Shown here: in pieces, positions 1-7,437 of the stretch
Numbering within the stretch: position 1 is the stretch's first letter
How the letters are laid out: every line of letters starts with the position of its first letter
NCBI GenBank assembly: GCA_041392065.1
Contig: JAWKMU010000003.1
Coordinates: 186,001-250,000 of the forward strand
Direction of reading: 5' to 3'
Length of the DNA stretch: 64,000 nucleotides
Origin: CAJQLB01 sp041392065
GTDB taxonomy: Bacteria > Bacteroidota > Bacteroidia > Flavobacteriales > Flavobacteriaceae
Program-made: the position numbers and the translations under genes
Notes under the pieces: generated by a model
Told to the model about the DNA's origin: nothing
Databases searched by the model: none
Seen by the model: only the letters and a program-made list of their open reading frames with translations

Positions 1-584
1 ATAAATATATAGCTGATTTGAAAATTAGGCTTATATATGCTATTAAATATTGAACTATCTGATGCTAAATCTTTTAGAGCTAATAGGAAAAATAAATTTA
101 GTCCAAGATTTATAGCAACACTTAGAATTTTTATAATAGCATATCGTATTGGTTTTTCATTGGCTCTTAACCATGCAAAGGGAATTATTACCAAAGCATC
201 CAGCAATAAAATACAAATCACTAAATTGATATATTTCACATCTATATCAATTAAAGATGCTATTTGGTCTTGAAAAATTAAAGCCAATATGAAAAACCCA
301 AATGAAGAAAGAATTAATGAAATAGTAGATGTTCCTACAACCTCTTTTTTGTTTTCTTCTTTGTTGAAGAATCTAAAAAAAGCCGTTTCCATGCCATAAG
401 CCAAAACCACATTAAAAATTACAAAATAGGAGAATATTACAGAAATTTCGCCATACTCTGCTACAGAAGATAAAACGCCATCAGTTGTATACAAAGGTAC
501 AAGCAAGAAGCTAAGCATTCTGGGTAAAACAGTTGCTAAACCATAAATAAATGTTTGCTTAAATAGTTTTTGGAATGCGCTCAA
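1..584 (-). CDS. Oligosaccharide flippase family protein (partial, 3' end outside window)
   Basis: Only the N-terminal ~194 residues lie in the window; the frame is still open at base 1. The visible part begins with an amphipathic stretch followed by a TM helix containing a Pro-Arg-Met turn, then further hydrophobic helices separated by a short Lys/Glu-rich loop near residue 75. This is the pattern of Wzx-like flippases of the MOP superfamily, which move undecaprenyl-linked oligosaccharides across the inner membrane. I placed the start at a TTG (582-584), since it gives a normal N-terminus for the family and no upstream ATG fits. It is separated from the EPS locus at 18-48 kb, so it may belong to another glycan pathway to the left. 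Family assignment is fairly safe; the substrate is unknown. Confidence 0.75.
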   Translation of the reverse strand, partial: MSAFQKLFKQTFIYGLATVLPRMLSFLLVPLYTTDGVLSSVAEYGEISVIFSYFVIFNVVLAYGMETAFFRFFNKEENKKEVVGTSTISLILSSFGFFILALIFQDQIASLIDIDVKYINLVICILLLDALVIIPFAWLRANEKPIRYAIIKILSVAINLGLNLFFLLALKDLASDSSIFNSIYKPNFQISYIF

Positions 585-657
585 AAGTTAGGTTTTAACG
601 TCACTAAAAGTACACTATTAGTAAACGTTATGCAACATTAGTTATTAATGGATTTTC

Positions 658-1149
658 TTACATAGGAACGTCTAAAGACTCTTTTTTCACTATATCTGTA
701 AACTTAAAATATTTAGTTTTTCCTTTTACTTTATAACTTACAACGCATTCAAATGGTGTTAACTCAAATGGTATTTTAGCAGGTAGTTCAGGCGCTTTAT
801 TGTCATATTCTTCATTAGCATCCTTATGCATTATAACGTCTTTAATTTCAGTAGAATTAGAAATAAAACGACCTATATAAAGTAATTTATTTGACTTATC
901 TATATCTAGTTTAGTGGCTTTGCCTCTAAAGTAAACACTGTCTAATTGTACATTGTCATGTTTTACTTCAATAAAAATATTTGTTCCAGAAGGTCCTTGT
1001 GCTATACCTGAAACCCATTGTTCATAATATACTTCTCCAAATGTAGTTGGCGCTTCTTTTTGTAATTTTTGAGTGCTCGAGCATTGTGAAAAACTTGCCA
1101 TAATACATGTTAGCATTACTAGACCTAATATTTGTTTGACTATTCTCAT
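658..1149 (-). CDS. Small predicted lipoprotein of unknown function
   Basis: 163 residues. The N-terminus has two basic residues, a hydrophobic core and a lipobox ending at Cys23 (Phe-Ser-Gln-Cys), so the product is probably lipidated and exported to the periplasm or outer membrane. The mature part is soluble, rich in beta-forming residues and Lys/Asp, and ends near a Lys-Lys-Glu-Ser stretch; I recognise no catalytic motif. It lies downstream of atpG on the same strand but is separated from it by a strong terminator hairpin, so it is probably transcribed on its own. Function is unknown. Confidence 0.8.
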   Translation of the reverse strand: MRIVKQILGLVMLTCIMASFSQCSSTQKLQKEAPTTFGEVYYEQWVSGIAQGPSGTNIFIEVKHDNVQLDSVYFRGKATKLDIDKSNKLLYIGRFISNSTEIKDVIMHKDANEEYDNKAPELPAKIPFELTPFECVVSYKVKGKTKYFKFTDIVKKESLDVPM

Positions 1150-1200
1150 TGTAATGATCTTATTTATAAAGATACAAAATCAAGAGTTGTGCCATAAAAA

Positions 1201-1227
1201 AAGCCTTACTAAATTAAAGTAAGGCTT
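1201..1227 (-). terminator. Rho-independent terminator of the atp operon
   Basis: A perfect 10-bp inverted repeat (AAGCCTTACT / AGTAAGGCTT) with a 7-base loop. On the minus strand it is followed by a run of T residues (plus-strand A run at 1195-1200). It lies about 90 bases beyond the atpG stop codon and before the lipoprotein gene, so it should end the ATP synthase transcript. Confidence 0.85.
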
Positions 1228-1270
1228 AAGTTGTAGATTCCGTTTTGAGCTCGGAAAGAAAGACAAATTT

Positions 1271-1331
1271 TTAATTATTCAATGCTTTTGCTCTGATAAA
1301 TAATTTAGCTTCGCTTAATTATTCAATGCTT
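1271..1331. repeat. 17-bp direct repeat duplicating the end of atpG
   Basis: The segment TTAATTATTCAATGCTT occurs at 1271-1287 and again at 1315-1331, 44 bases apart. The right copy holds the last codons and the stop codon of atpG; the left copy lies in the 3' untranslated region and would encode the same Ala-Leu-Asn-Asn-stop ending. It looks like a short duplication of the gene's 3' end. Confidence 0.85.
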
Positions 1332-2175
1332 CCGCACCACCAACAATTTCAAGGATTTCATTTGTAATTGCTGCTTGACGTGCTTTGTTATAAGTCAATT
1401 TAAGTTGATCTCTTAACTCTGTTGCATTATCGGTTGCTTTATGCATTGCTGTCATACGTGCACCATGCTCACTCGCAAAACTGTCTCTAATTGCTTTATA
1501 AAGTTGTGTTTTTAATGACTTAGGAATCAATTGTTCAACAATTTGAACTTTTGATGGTTCAAAAATGTAGTCTAGATTTACATTTGCTTCACCCTGAACT
1601 GGAACAATAGGTAAAAACTGCTCTGTCATGATTTCTTGAGTTGCAGCATTTTTAAATTTATTGTAAACCAAAACTACTTTATCAACTTCACCTGAAACAA
1701 ACTTATCCATTAATAATTCGGCAATGTCTGCTACATTATCAAAAGTTAAGTCGTCAAATACTTCACTTTTATTTGCAATTACTTTTTTAGATTTTTTAAA
1801 AGCATCATTTGCTTTCTTACCAATAGTTAGATAAGATACCTCTTGATTTGCATACGTTTCAGAAACTTGCTTAACAGTTTCTTTAATGATGTTAGAGTTA
1901 AAAGCACCAGCTAATCCTCTGTTGGAAGTAATTGGAACTAATAAAACATTTTTAACCTCACGTTGAGTTGCATATTTGCTTCCTGAATCTGCATCTAATG
2001 TTGTGCTCAAACTTTGTAAAAGCTCAGTCAACTTATCTGCATAAGGTCGCATAGCTGTAATAGCATCTTGAGCCTTTTTCAATTTAGCAGCAGATACCAT
2101 TTTCATGGCACTGGTAATCTGCATCGTTGAAGACACTGATGATATTCTGTTACGTATTTCTTTTAAGTTTGCCAT
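1315..2175 (-). CDS. atpG: ATP synthase F1 gamma subunit
   Basis: 286 residues, normal for the gamma subunit, which forms the rotating central shaft that couples proton flow in F0 to catalysis in F1. The N-terminal helix contains the family signature around residues 5-35 (Ile-Arg-Asn-Arg-Ile, then Ile-Thr-Ser-Ala-Met-Lys-Met-Val-Ser-Ala-Ala-Lys). The C-terminal helix ends with the usual Asn-Lys-Ala-Arg-Gln-Ala-Ala-Ile-Thr-Asn-Glu motif. The ATG start is conserved. It follows atpA by 54 bases and is the last atp gene here; atpD (beta) and atpC (epsilon) do not follow. A terminator lies downstream. Confidence 0.97.
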   Translation of the reverse strand: MANLKEIRNRISSVSSTMQITSAMKMVSAAKLKKAQDAITAMRPYADKLTELLQSLSTTLDADSGSKYATQREVKNVLLVPITSNRGLAGAFNSNIIKETVKQVSETYANQEVSYLTIGKKANDAFKKSKKVIANKSEVFDDLTFDNVADIAELLMDKFVSGEVDKVVLVYNKFKNAATQEIMTEQFLPIVPVQGEANVNLDYIFEPSKVQIVEQLIPKSLKTQLYKAIRDSFASEHGARMTAMHKATDNATELRDQLKLTYNKARQAAITNEILEIVGGAEALNN

Positions 2176-2229
2176 TCTCCTTTTTTATTGGAATGTTAAA
2201 AGACTCCTTGATTGTCTCTCGGAGTAATA

Positions 2230-3810
2230 TTATGCTTTATAATTTCCTGATAAATCTTTTGCTACAGTACTTAACGTATCAGTAACTTCGTCTGTTAATT
2301 TACCAGCTTTTAAAGTTGCTAATACATCTGCATGCTTAGCTTTTAAAAACTCGATATAATCGCGTTCAAATTCTTTTACTCTTTCAACAGGAACATCTCT
2401 TAATAAGTTTTTAGATCCAGCATAAATAATTGCAATCTGATCTTCAACTGTATAAGGATCGTTTTGTGCTTGCTTTAAGATTTCAACATTACGCTTACCT
2501 TTTTCGATTACATTTAAAGTAGATGCATCTAAATCTGAACCAAACTTAGCAAAAGCCTCTAATTCACGGAATTGAGCTTGGTCTAACTTTAATGTTCCAG
2601 CTACTTTTTTCATTGATTTAATCTGAGCGTTACCACCAACACGAGATACAGAAATACCAACGTTAATTGCAGGACGTACACCTGAGTTAAATAAATCTCC
2701 ATCTAAGAAGATTTGTCCATCTGTAATAGAAATTACGTTTGTTGGAATATATGCTGATACGTCACCTGCTTGAGTTTCAATGATTGGTAAAGCTGTTAAT
2801 GAACCTCCACCTTTAACCATCGGCTTTAATGAATCTGGAAGGTCATTCATTTCTTTAGCAATATCATCATCATTAATAACTTTTGCCGAACGCTCTAATA
2901 AACGAGAGTGTAAGTAGAAAACGTCTCCTGGATACGCTTCACGTCCTGGTGGACGACGTAATAATAACGATACTTCACGATAAGCAACTGCTTGCTTAGA
3001 TAAATCATCATAAATAATTAATGCTGGGCGTCCAGTATCTCTAAAATACTCACCAATAGCAGCTCCTGCCATAGGTGCATAAACTTGCATTGGCGCAGGA
3101 TCTGAAGCGTTTGCAGCAACAATAGTTGTATAAGCAAGTGCTCCTCTTTCCTCTAATACTTTTGCAATGTTAGCAACGGTTGATGCTTTTTGTCCAACTG
3201 CTACATATATACAATATACAGGATTTCCTGCATCGTAAAATTCTTTTTGATTTAAGATAGTGTCAATACAAACCGTTGTTTTACCAGTTTGTCTATCACC
3301 AATTACCAACTCACGTTGACCACGACCAACTGGAATCATCGCATCGATTGATTTGATTCCTGTTTGTAATGGTTCAGTAACTGGTTCTCTGTAAATAACT
3401 CCAGGTGCTTTACGCTCTAAAGGCATTTCATAAGTTTCACCAGCAATTGGTCCTTTTCCATCAATTGGATTTCCTAAGGTGTCAACAACGCGTCCAACAA
3501 TACCTTCACCTACATTAATAGATGCGATACGTCCTGTACGTTTTACTGTAGACCCTTCTTTTATTTCTTTTGAAGGTCCTAATAGTACAACACCAACATT
3601 GTCTTCTTCAAGGTTAAGTACAATTCCTTCTAATCCACCATCAAATTCTACTAACTCACCATATTGAGCGTTTGATAATCCATAAGCACGTACAATACCA
3701 TCACCTACGGTTAATACTGTTCCTACTTCGTCTAGTGAAGCTGTAGCTTCAAAACCTGACAATTGTTGTTTTAAGATTGCTGATATTTCAGCTGGTTTTA
3801 CTTCTGCCAT
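2230..3810 (-). CDS. atpA: ATP synthase F1 alpha subunit
   Basis: 526 residues. The alpha subunit is the non-catalytic nucleotide-binding partner of beta in the F1 hexamer. Residues 24-95 form the N-terminal beta barrel, the P-loop Gly-Asp-Arg-Gln-Thr-Gly-Lys-Thr is at 171-178, and the family signature Pro-Ala-Ile-Asn-Val-Gly-Ile-Ser-Val-Ser-Arg lies further on. The C-terminal domain is helical and slightly longer than in E. coli. It sits 27 bases after atpH and before atpG in the normal order. Long plus-strand frames inside it are shadows of its biased codon use. Confidence 0.98.
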   Translation of the reverse strand: MAEVKPAEISAILKQQLSGFEATASLDEVGTVLTVGDGIVRAYGLSNAQYGELVEFDGGLEGIVLNLEEDNVGVVLLGPSKEIKEGSTVKRTGRIASINVGEGIVGRVVDTLGNPIDGKGPIAGETYEMPLERKAPGVIYREPVTEPLQTGIKSIDAMIPVGRGQRELVIGDRQTGKTTVCIDTILNQKEFYDAGNPVYCIYVAVGQKASTVANIAKVLEERGALAYTTIVAANASDPAPMQVYAPMAGAAIGEYFRDTGRPALIIYDDLSKQAVAYREVSLLLRRPPGREAYPGDVFYLHSRLLERSAKVINDDDIAKEMNDLPDSLKPMVKGGGSLTALPIIETQAGDVSAYIPTNVISITDGQIFLDGDLFNSGVRPAINVGISVSRVGGNAQIKSMKKVAGTLKLDQAQFRELEAFAKFGSDLDASTLNVIEKGKRNVEILKQAQNDPYTVEDQIAIIYAGSKNLLRDVPVERVKEFERDYIEFLKAKHADVLATLKAGKLTDEVTDTLSTVAKDLSGNYKA

Positions 3811-3837
3811 CTTATGATTTATTTAGATATAAATATC

Positions 3838-4374
3838 TTAGTTTAATGTAAATTCTCTTTTTAATTTATCTAGTTTGTTTGCAATACTAGCATTGTACTG
3901 AACATCTCCAACACGCAAAATAAACCCTCCTAAAATAGACTCATCAATTACGTTTTCGACTGTTACAGCTTTGTTGGTTAATTTTTTAATTTTCGCTAAA
4001 ACCTTCATTTCAATATCCTCAGTCATTGGAACGGCAGAAATAACTACTGCTTTTTCCTTCCCATTTTGAATATCGTAAAGCTCTGAGTATTTATGCGCAA
4101 CACTTTCAACCAGTTCAATACGCTTATTGTCCATAAGCACATTAAAAAGTTGTTTTGTAATAGGATTTGAGTTAGAAAAAACCTCTAAAAGTATAGCTTT
4201 CTTTACATCTGCTTTTACAATTTCACTTTTAAGTGTGTTGCTTAACTCTTTATTTTCTGAAATGGCCTTTGCAATAACTTGCATATCACCATTAACAGCA
4301 TCAGCAGACTGTTTATCAGTTGCTAAACTTAATACTGCTTTTGCATAACGTATTGCTGCTCTAGTTCCTGCCAT
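3838..4374 (-). CDS. atpH: ATP synthase F1 delta subunit
   Basis: 178 residues, the family's normal length. The delta (OSCP) subunit ties the peripheral stalk to the top of F1. The N-terminal half is a helical bundle (Arg-Tyr-Ala-Lys-Ala near residue 10 is typical), and the C-terminal part has the conserved Ile-Leu-Gly-Gly-Phe-Ile-Leu-Arg-Val-Gly motif near residues 147-156. It begins 6 bases after the atpF stop, which suggests translational coupling, and precedes atpA. Confidence 0.95.
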   Translation of the reverse strand: MAGTRAAIRYAKAVLSLATDKQSADAVNGDMQVIAKAISENKELSNTLKSEIVKADVKKAILLEVFSNSNPITKQLFNVLMDNKRIELVESVAHKYSELYDIQNGKEKAVVISAVPMTEDIEMKVLAKIKKLTNKAVTVENVIDESILGGFILRVGDVQYNASIANKLDKLKREFTLN

Positions 4375-4380
4375 TATAAA

Positions 4381-4881
4381 TTAGTTTAAGGTTGCTTCAC
4401 CTAACATGGATTCTACCAATTTCATTTGCTTCTCTTTGTTAGATAATTCTTCACGAACTACTTTTTCAGCAATTTCAATTGATAAGCTTGCTACTTGAGA
4501 TTTTAACTCAGCAATAGCTGCCTTTTTTTCTGTTTCAATTGAAGCTTGAGCTTGCTCTATCATTTTATTGGCTTTTACTTGGGCTTCAGTTTCTGCATCT
4601 GAAATTATTTTAACCTTAAGCTCTCTTGCTTCTTTAAGCATGGTTTCTCGTTCTGCTATTGCTTCTCTGAGTAACTTTTGGTTGTCTGCCTGGAGGTTTT
4701 GCATTTCAAGTTTAGCTTTTTCAGCAGAGTCTAATGCGTTTTTAATGCCTTCTTCTCTATCATTTAATGCGTTTAAAATAGGCTTCCAAGCAAACTTTAC
4801 CATTAAAAATATAAGAGCAAGAAATAAAATCGTTTGCTTTACAAACAAGTCAAGTGAAAAATTTTCGAGTAATTGTTCCAT
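4381..4881 (-). CDS. atpF: ATP synthase F0 b subunit
   Basis: 166 residues. One N-terminal TM helix (about residues 10-30) is followed by a long charged helix rich in Ala, Glu and Lys, which is the dimeric peripheral stalk. The segment Phe-Ala-Trp-Lys-Pro-Ile-Leu after the TM helix is a family signature. It lies between atpE and atpH; a strong hairpin in the 80-base atpE-atpF spacer may reduce its expression relative to atpE. Confidence 0.95.
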   Translation of the reverse strand: MEQLLENFSLDLFVKQTILFLALIFLMVKFAWKPILNALNDREEGIKNALDSAEKAKLEMQNLQADNQKLLREAIAERETMLKEARELKVKIISDAETEAQVKANKMIEQAQASIETEKKAAIAELKSQVASLSIEIAEKVVREELSNKEKQMKLVESMLGEATLN

Positions 4882-4914
4882 ATATAAATCTTATAAATAC
4901 TTTAATCTTTTTTA

Positions 4915-4952
4915 ATCATTTTCCTGCAACCAACCGTTGCAGGAAAAATGAT
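4915..4952 (-). promoter_or_regulatory. Long hairpin in the atpE-atpF spacer
   Basis: An inverted repeat with about 16 paired bases (CCTGCAAC / GTTGCAGG core extended by ATCATTTT / AAAAATGAT with one bulged A) and a 5-base loop. It starts a few bases after the atpE stop codon. Such hairpins can act as partial terminators or stabilise the upstream mRNA, which would help the cell make many c subunits per b subunit. The effect is inferred; the hairpin itself is plain. Confidence 0.7.
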
Positions 4953-4961
4953 GTTTAGAAA

Positions 4962-5186
4962 TTACTTTCCTAAGAAAATCGCTGCAAATGCTAGACCTTC
5001 CAAAAGAGCTGCAATGATAATCATTGCAGTTTGAATTTTGTTAGTTGCTTCTGGCTGACGTGCGATTCCCTCCATAGCACCTCTACCAATTTGACCTAAA
5101 CCTATACCAGCACCGATTACAATTAAACCAGCACCAACTAGATTAGGAACTAATGAAGTTGCTTCTTGTAGGATTGCTAATGACAT
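4962..5186 (-). CDS. atpE: ATP synthase F0 c subunit
   Basis: 74 residues forming two TM helices joined by the polar loop Ala-Arg-Gln-Pro-Glu (42-46). The ion-carrying carboxylate is Glu63 in the second helix, followed by Gly-Leu-Ala rather than Ser/Thr. Helix 1 carries the Gly-x-Gly-x-Gly ring-packing motif and Gln32. The lack of a Ser/Thr after Glu63 argues for protons rather than sodium, though this is inference. It is 35 bases after atpB and is followed by a strong hairpin. Confidence 0.96.
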   Translation of the reverse strand: MSLAILQEATSLVPNLVGAGLIVIGAGIGLGQIGRGAMEGIARQPEATNKIQTAMIIIAALLEGLAFAAIFLGK

Positions 5187-5221
5187 AATTAAAATATATA
5201 TAGTTAAACAAAAAAATCTTA

Positions 5222-6349
5222 TTAATGATGTTCGCCTTCTTCAACTGCCATACCAATAAACAACGCTGACAACATTGTAAATATGTATGCTTGAAGAAAA
5301 GCTACTAAAACCTCGATTACAGTAATAAACATCGCAAGAACCAATGACAAGGTTGTTGAACCAAATGCAGTCATGTCCTTTTGCATTAATATACCTATTG
5401 ATATTAAGCTCATTACTACGATATGACCAGCGGTTATATTTGCAAACAAACGCACCATTAATGCAAATGGTTTGATTAATAATGTTCCTGCTAACTCTAT
5501 TATAGCCAATAATGGTCTAATTAAATATGGTACGCCAGGCATCCATAATTGGTGGCTCCAAAAGTGCTTGTTGCTGGAAAATAGATAGATGATTAATGTA
5601 AGAATTGCAAGTGCAGCAGTTACAGCTAATTGGCCAGTAACATTAAAGCCGAAAGGCGTTAATCCTACAAGGTTTAAAATCCAAACAAAGAAAAAGACAG
5701 TCATTAAATATCCTGTAAATTTCCTGTATTTTGGTCCAATGTTGGGTTTTGCAATTTCGTCTCTAACATAAATTACCAAAGGTTCAAGAATACGACCAAA
5801 ACCAGTTGGAACAGCATTATTCTTGTATTGTCTTGCCAACTTTCCAAACATCCAAAGCATTAGCAACCCTATCAATAAAATACCAAATGTACTTTTGGTA
5901 ATTGACCAATCGAAAGGCTTTGATGCATTTATTGGGTGATGATCTGCATCGAACTCAACGGTTTCTGCACCATTTTTCAACTCATATATAACTCCATGAT
6001 TCTTAACGAAACGGCTTCCATTTTTCTCTACAATAACGTGACCACTATCATCATGGTGAAATTCTGAAGACATAAAAGTTGTTAACCCATATTCTCCCCA
6101 TAAAATCACAGGAAGTGGAAACCCTACATGATGTTCTTTCCCATCAGAAAAATGAGTGAACAAATGAAAATCGTGAGTGTCTTTGACGTGATGCTGAATA
6201 TACTCTTTTACTTCTTCTGCAGTATTTACAGGATTAATTTCTTGGTTTTCAGCATGAGGATCGTTAATTGAGACCTCTGCCGAAGCTACAAATGATAAAA
6301 AAAACGTAAAAACTAAAGTTGTAATTATTCTTAATTCTGTTTCTTTCAT
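5222..6349 (-). CDS. atpB: ATP synthase F0 a subunit with His-rich N-terminal extension
   Basis: 375 residues, about 100 longer than the E. coli protein. Residues 1-24 look like a signal peptide (Ala-Ser-Ala before residue 25). Residues 25-145 form an extra domain with 14 His between positions 32 and 138, several as His-His pairs. The conserved a-subunit core follows, with membrane helices from about residue 152. The essential stator Arg is Arg300 in the motif Met-Val-Arg-Leu-Phe-Ala-Asn, and Gly-His follows at 308-309. The extension would face the periplasm. A TATATTTG promoter box lies 33 bases upstream of the start codon. The core function is certain; the role of the extension is not known. 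Confidence 0.96.
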   Translation of the reverse strand: MKETELRIITTLVFTFFLSFVASAEVSINDPHAENQEINPVNTAEEVKEYIQHHVKDTHDFHLFTHFSDGKEHHVGFPLPVILWGEYGLTTFMSSEFHHDDSGHVIVEKNGSRFVKNHGVIYELKNGAETVEFDADHHPINASKPFDWSITKSTFGILLIGLLMLWMFGKLARQYKNNAVPTGFGRILEPLVIYVRDEIAKPNIGPKYRKFTGYLMTVFFFVWILNLVGLTPFGFNVTGQLAVTAALAILTLIIYLFSSNKHFWSHQLWMPGVPYLIRPLLAIIELAGTLLIKPFALMVRLFANITAGHIVVMSLISIGILMQKDMTAFGSTTLSLVLAMFITVIEVLVAFLQAYIFTMLSALFIGMAVEEGEHH

Positions 6350-6381
6350 AGTGTTCCAAATAGGATGTCTGAAATTCGGCG

Positions 6382-6389
6382 CAAATATA
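6382..6389 (-). promoter_or_regulatory. Promoter -7 box for the atp operon
   Basis: On the minus strand the sequence reads TATATTTG, an exact match to the Bacteroidota -7 consensus TAnnTTTG, about 33 bases before the atpB ATG. No clear TTG is found at the usual -33 spacing. It suggests atpB-E-F-H-A-G has its own promoter in addition to readthrough from the sprE side. Confidence 0.55.
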
Positions 6390-6417
6390 GGTATTATTTT
6401 TTGACTAAAATGCCTAA

Positions 6418-6822
6418 TTAATCATTTTTTGCCGCATCCAAACCTTTCAATATTTTTGAAATGAAAAACACTTCAAAGAAAATAGGTAAAATAATTATTA
6501 TCAGCAAGTTAGAGCTTTGTGAATTTGTGAAAGAAATGTTATTAAAAATAAATTTTCTGAAAATTATACTAAATAAAAATACTTTAATCGCCAAACTTAC
6601 CAAATACAAAAATCCTAATTGCGCTTTAAACCTTTCTTCAACTGACAAAAACAAAAAGGTAATTGATAAAGAAACAGTAAAAATAAGATGAAAGATATAT
6701 AGCGATTTTAAATCTATTGGTGATTTTAATGCAAATTCCCTAAAAACACTTGTGTGAAAAAAATACTCTATAAAGTATATTATAATGAAAACAAAGACGT
6801 AAGTGATAAGCTGTCTTATCAT
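6418..6822 (-). CDS. Small membrane protein, DUF6168 family
   Basis: 134 residues with four predicted TM helices (about 7-25, 42-62, 70-95, 105-125) and few charged residues. It starts inside the atpZ stop codon (4-base overlap), so the two are translationally coupled. Its size, topology and place between atpZ and atpB match the family annotated as DUF6168 in flavobacteria. By position it resembles AtpI, which helps assemble the c ring in other bacteria, but no sequence motif proves that role. Confidence 0.75.
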   Translation of the reverse strand: MIRQLITYVFVFIIIYFIEYFFHTSVFREFALKSPIDLKSLYIFHLIFTVSLSITFLFLSVEERFKAQLGFLYLVSLAIKVFLFSIIFRKFIFNNISFTNSQSSNLLIIIILPIFFEVFFISKILKGLDAAKND

Positions 6823-7046
6823 TTATTATTGAATTTATTCACTCTCAATACAACAATATAGATTGATAGAAAAACCGCTGTAAGTGTTAGCGTATTTTCT
6901 AAAAAAGTAGTTGAAAAATTTTTGTCGAGCCAAATACCCAAAAGATTCCCTAAGTAAATAGTTATACCCATTTGTATGCCAATCCCAGAAAAAATGGCCC
7001 AATTTTTAAGCTGTTTTTTCGGATCCTTCTGTTCTTTGTTGTTCAA
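6819..7046 (-). CDS. atpZ: AtpZ/AtpI family protein
   Basis: 75 residues with a Lys-rich N-terminus and two TM helices separated by the short loop Trp-Leu-Asp-Lys (about residues 38-43), the pattern of AtpZ/AtpI proteins. AtpI of other bacteria helps insert the c ring or move Mg2+. The start is a TTG that lies inside the end of the bactofilin gene (41-base overlap in another frame); no ATG is available before the first TM helix. It is immediately followed by the DUF6168 gene and then atpB, which supports the assignment. Confidence 0.8.
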   Translation of the reverse strand: MNNKEQKDPKKQLKNWAIFSGIGIQMGITIYLGNLLGIWLDKNFSTTFLENTLTLTAVFLSIYIVVLRVNKFNNK

Positions 7047-7428
7047 TGCCTTTGTTTAACTCTTTTACTGCTCCTTTCATGCTACAAGTCGCGTTAAAGG
7101 TTGCTCCAGGCTCAACTGCCAGCTTGCCAACCTCAACTTCACCTTGTACATAAGCTGAAGACTTTAAGGAAAGTGTTCCTGTTAATTTTAGTTTTCCTGC
7201 AAAACTGCCTTCAAAATCTGCATTGGTACCATTTATTGTACCATTTACAAAACCTGATTTACCAATAACAACCTTATCTTCTGTTTTGATGTTGCCTTCA
7301 ACTTGACCATCAATTCTAAAAGGCCCTTTACTTGTTATATCTCCCACAATTTTTGTGTCTTGAGCAATAATGTTTTGTTGTGATGTGCTTTCTGTTGCCA
7401 TTTTTCCTTTGTTTTTATCTGAAAACAT
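7006..7428 (-). CDS. Bactofilin (polymer-forming cytoskeletal protein)
   Basis: 140 residues. Residues 20-115 form the right-handed beta helix of the bactofilin family, visible as repeating Gly-Asp/Val-Glu-Gly units (Ile-Val-Gly-Asp-Ile, Gly-Gln-Val-Glu-Gly-Asn-Ile, Gly-Phe-Val-Asn-Gly, Gln-Gly-Glu-Val). Short disordered tails flank it. Bactofilins polymerise without nucleotide and act as membrane-associated scaffolds. It begins 9 bases after the sprE stop and overlaps atpZ, so it is probably co-transcribed with both. An internal ATG nine codons later is an alternative start. Confidence 0.9.
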   Translation of the reverse strand: MFSDKNKGKMATESTSQQNIIAQDTKIVGDITSKGPFRIDGQVEGNIKTEDKVVIGKSGFVNGTINGTNADFEGSFAGKLKLTGTLSLKSSAYVQGEVEVGKLAVEPGATFNATCSMKGAVKELNKGIEQQRTEGSEKTA

Positions 7429-7437
7429 TTTTGTTTA

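Noticed and set aside
3479..3667. Plus-strand reading frame inside atpA
   Set aside because: It is an antisense shadow of a highly conserved gene, rich in Ser/Pro/Thr from reverse-strand codons, with no promoter or family similarity.
4962..5186. Sodium-type c ring suggested by Gln32 in helix 1
   Set aside because: The residue after the carboxylate Glu63 is Gly, not Ser/Thr, so the full sodium site is not present.
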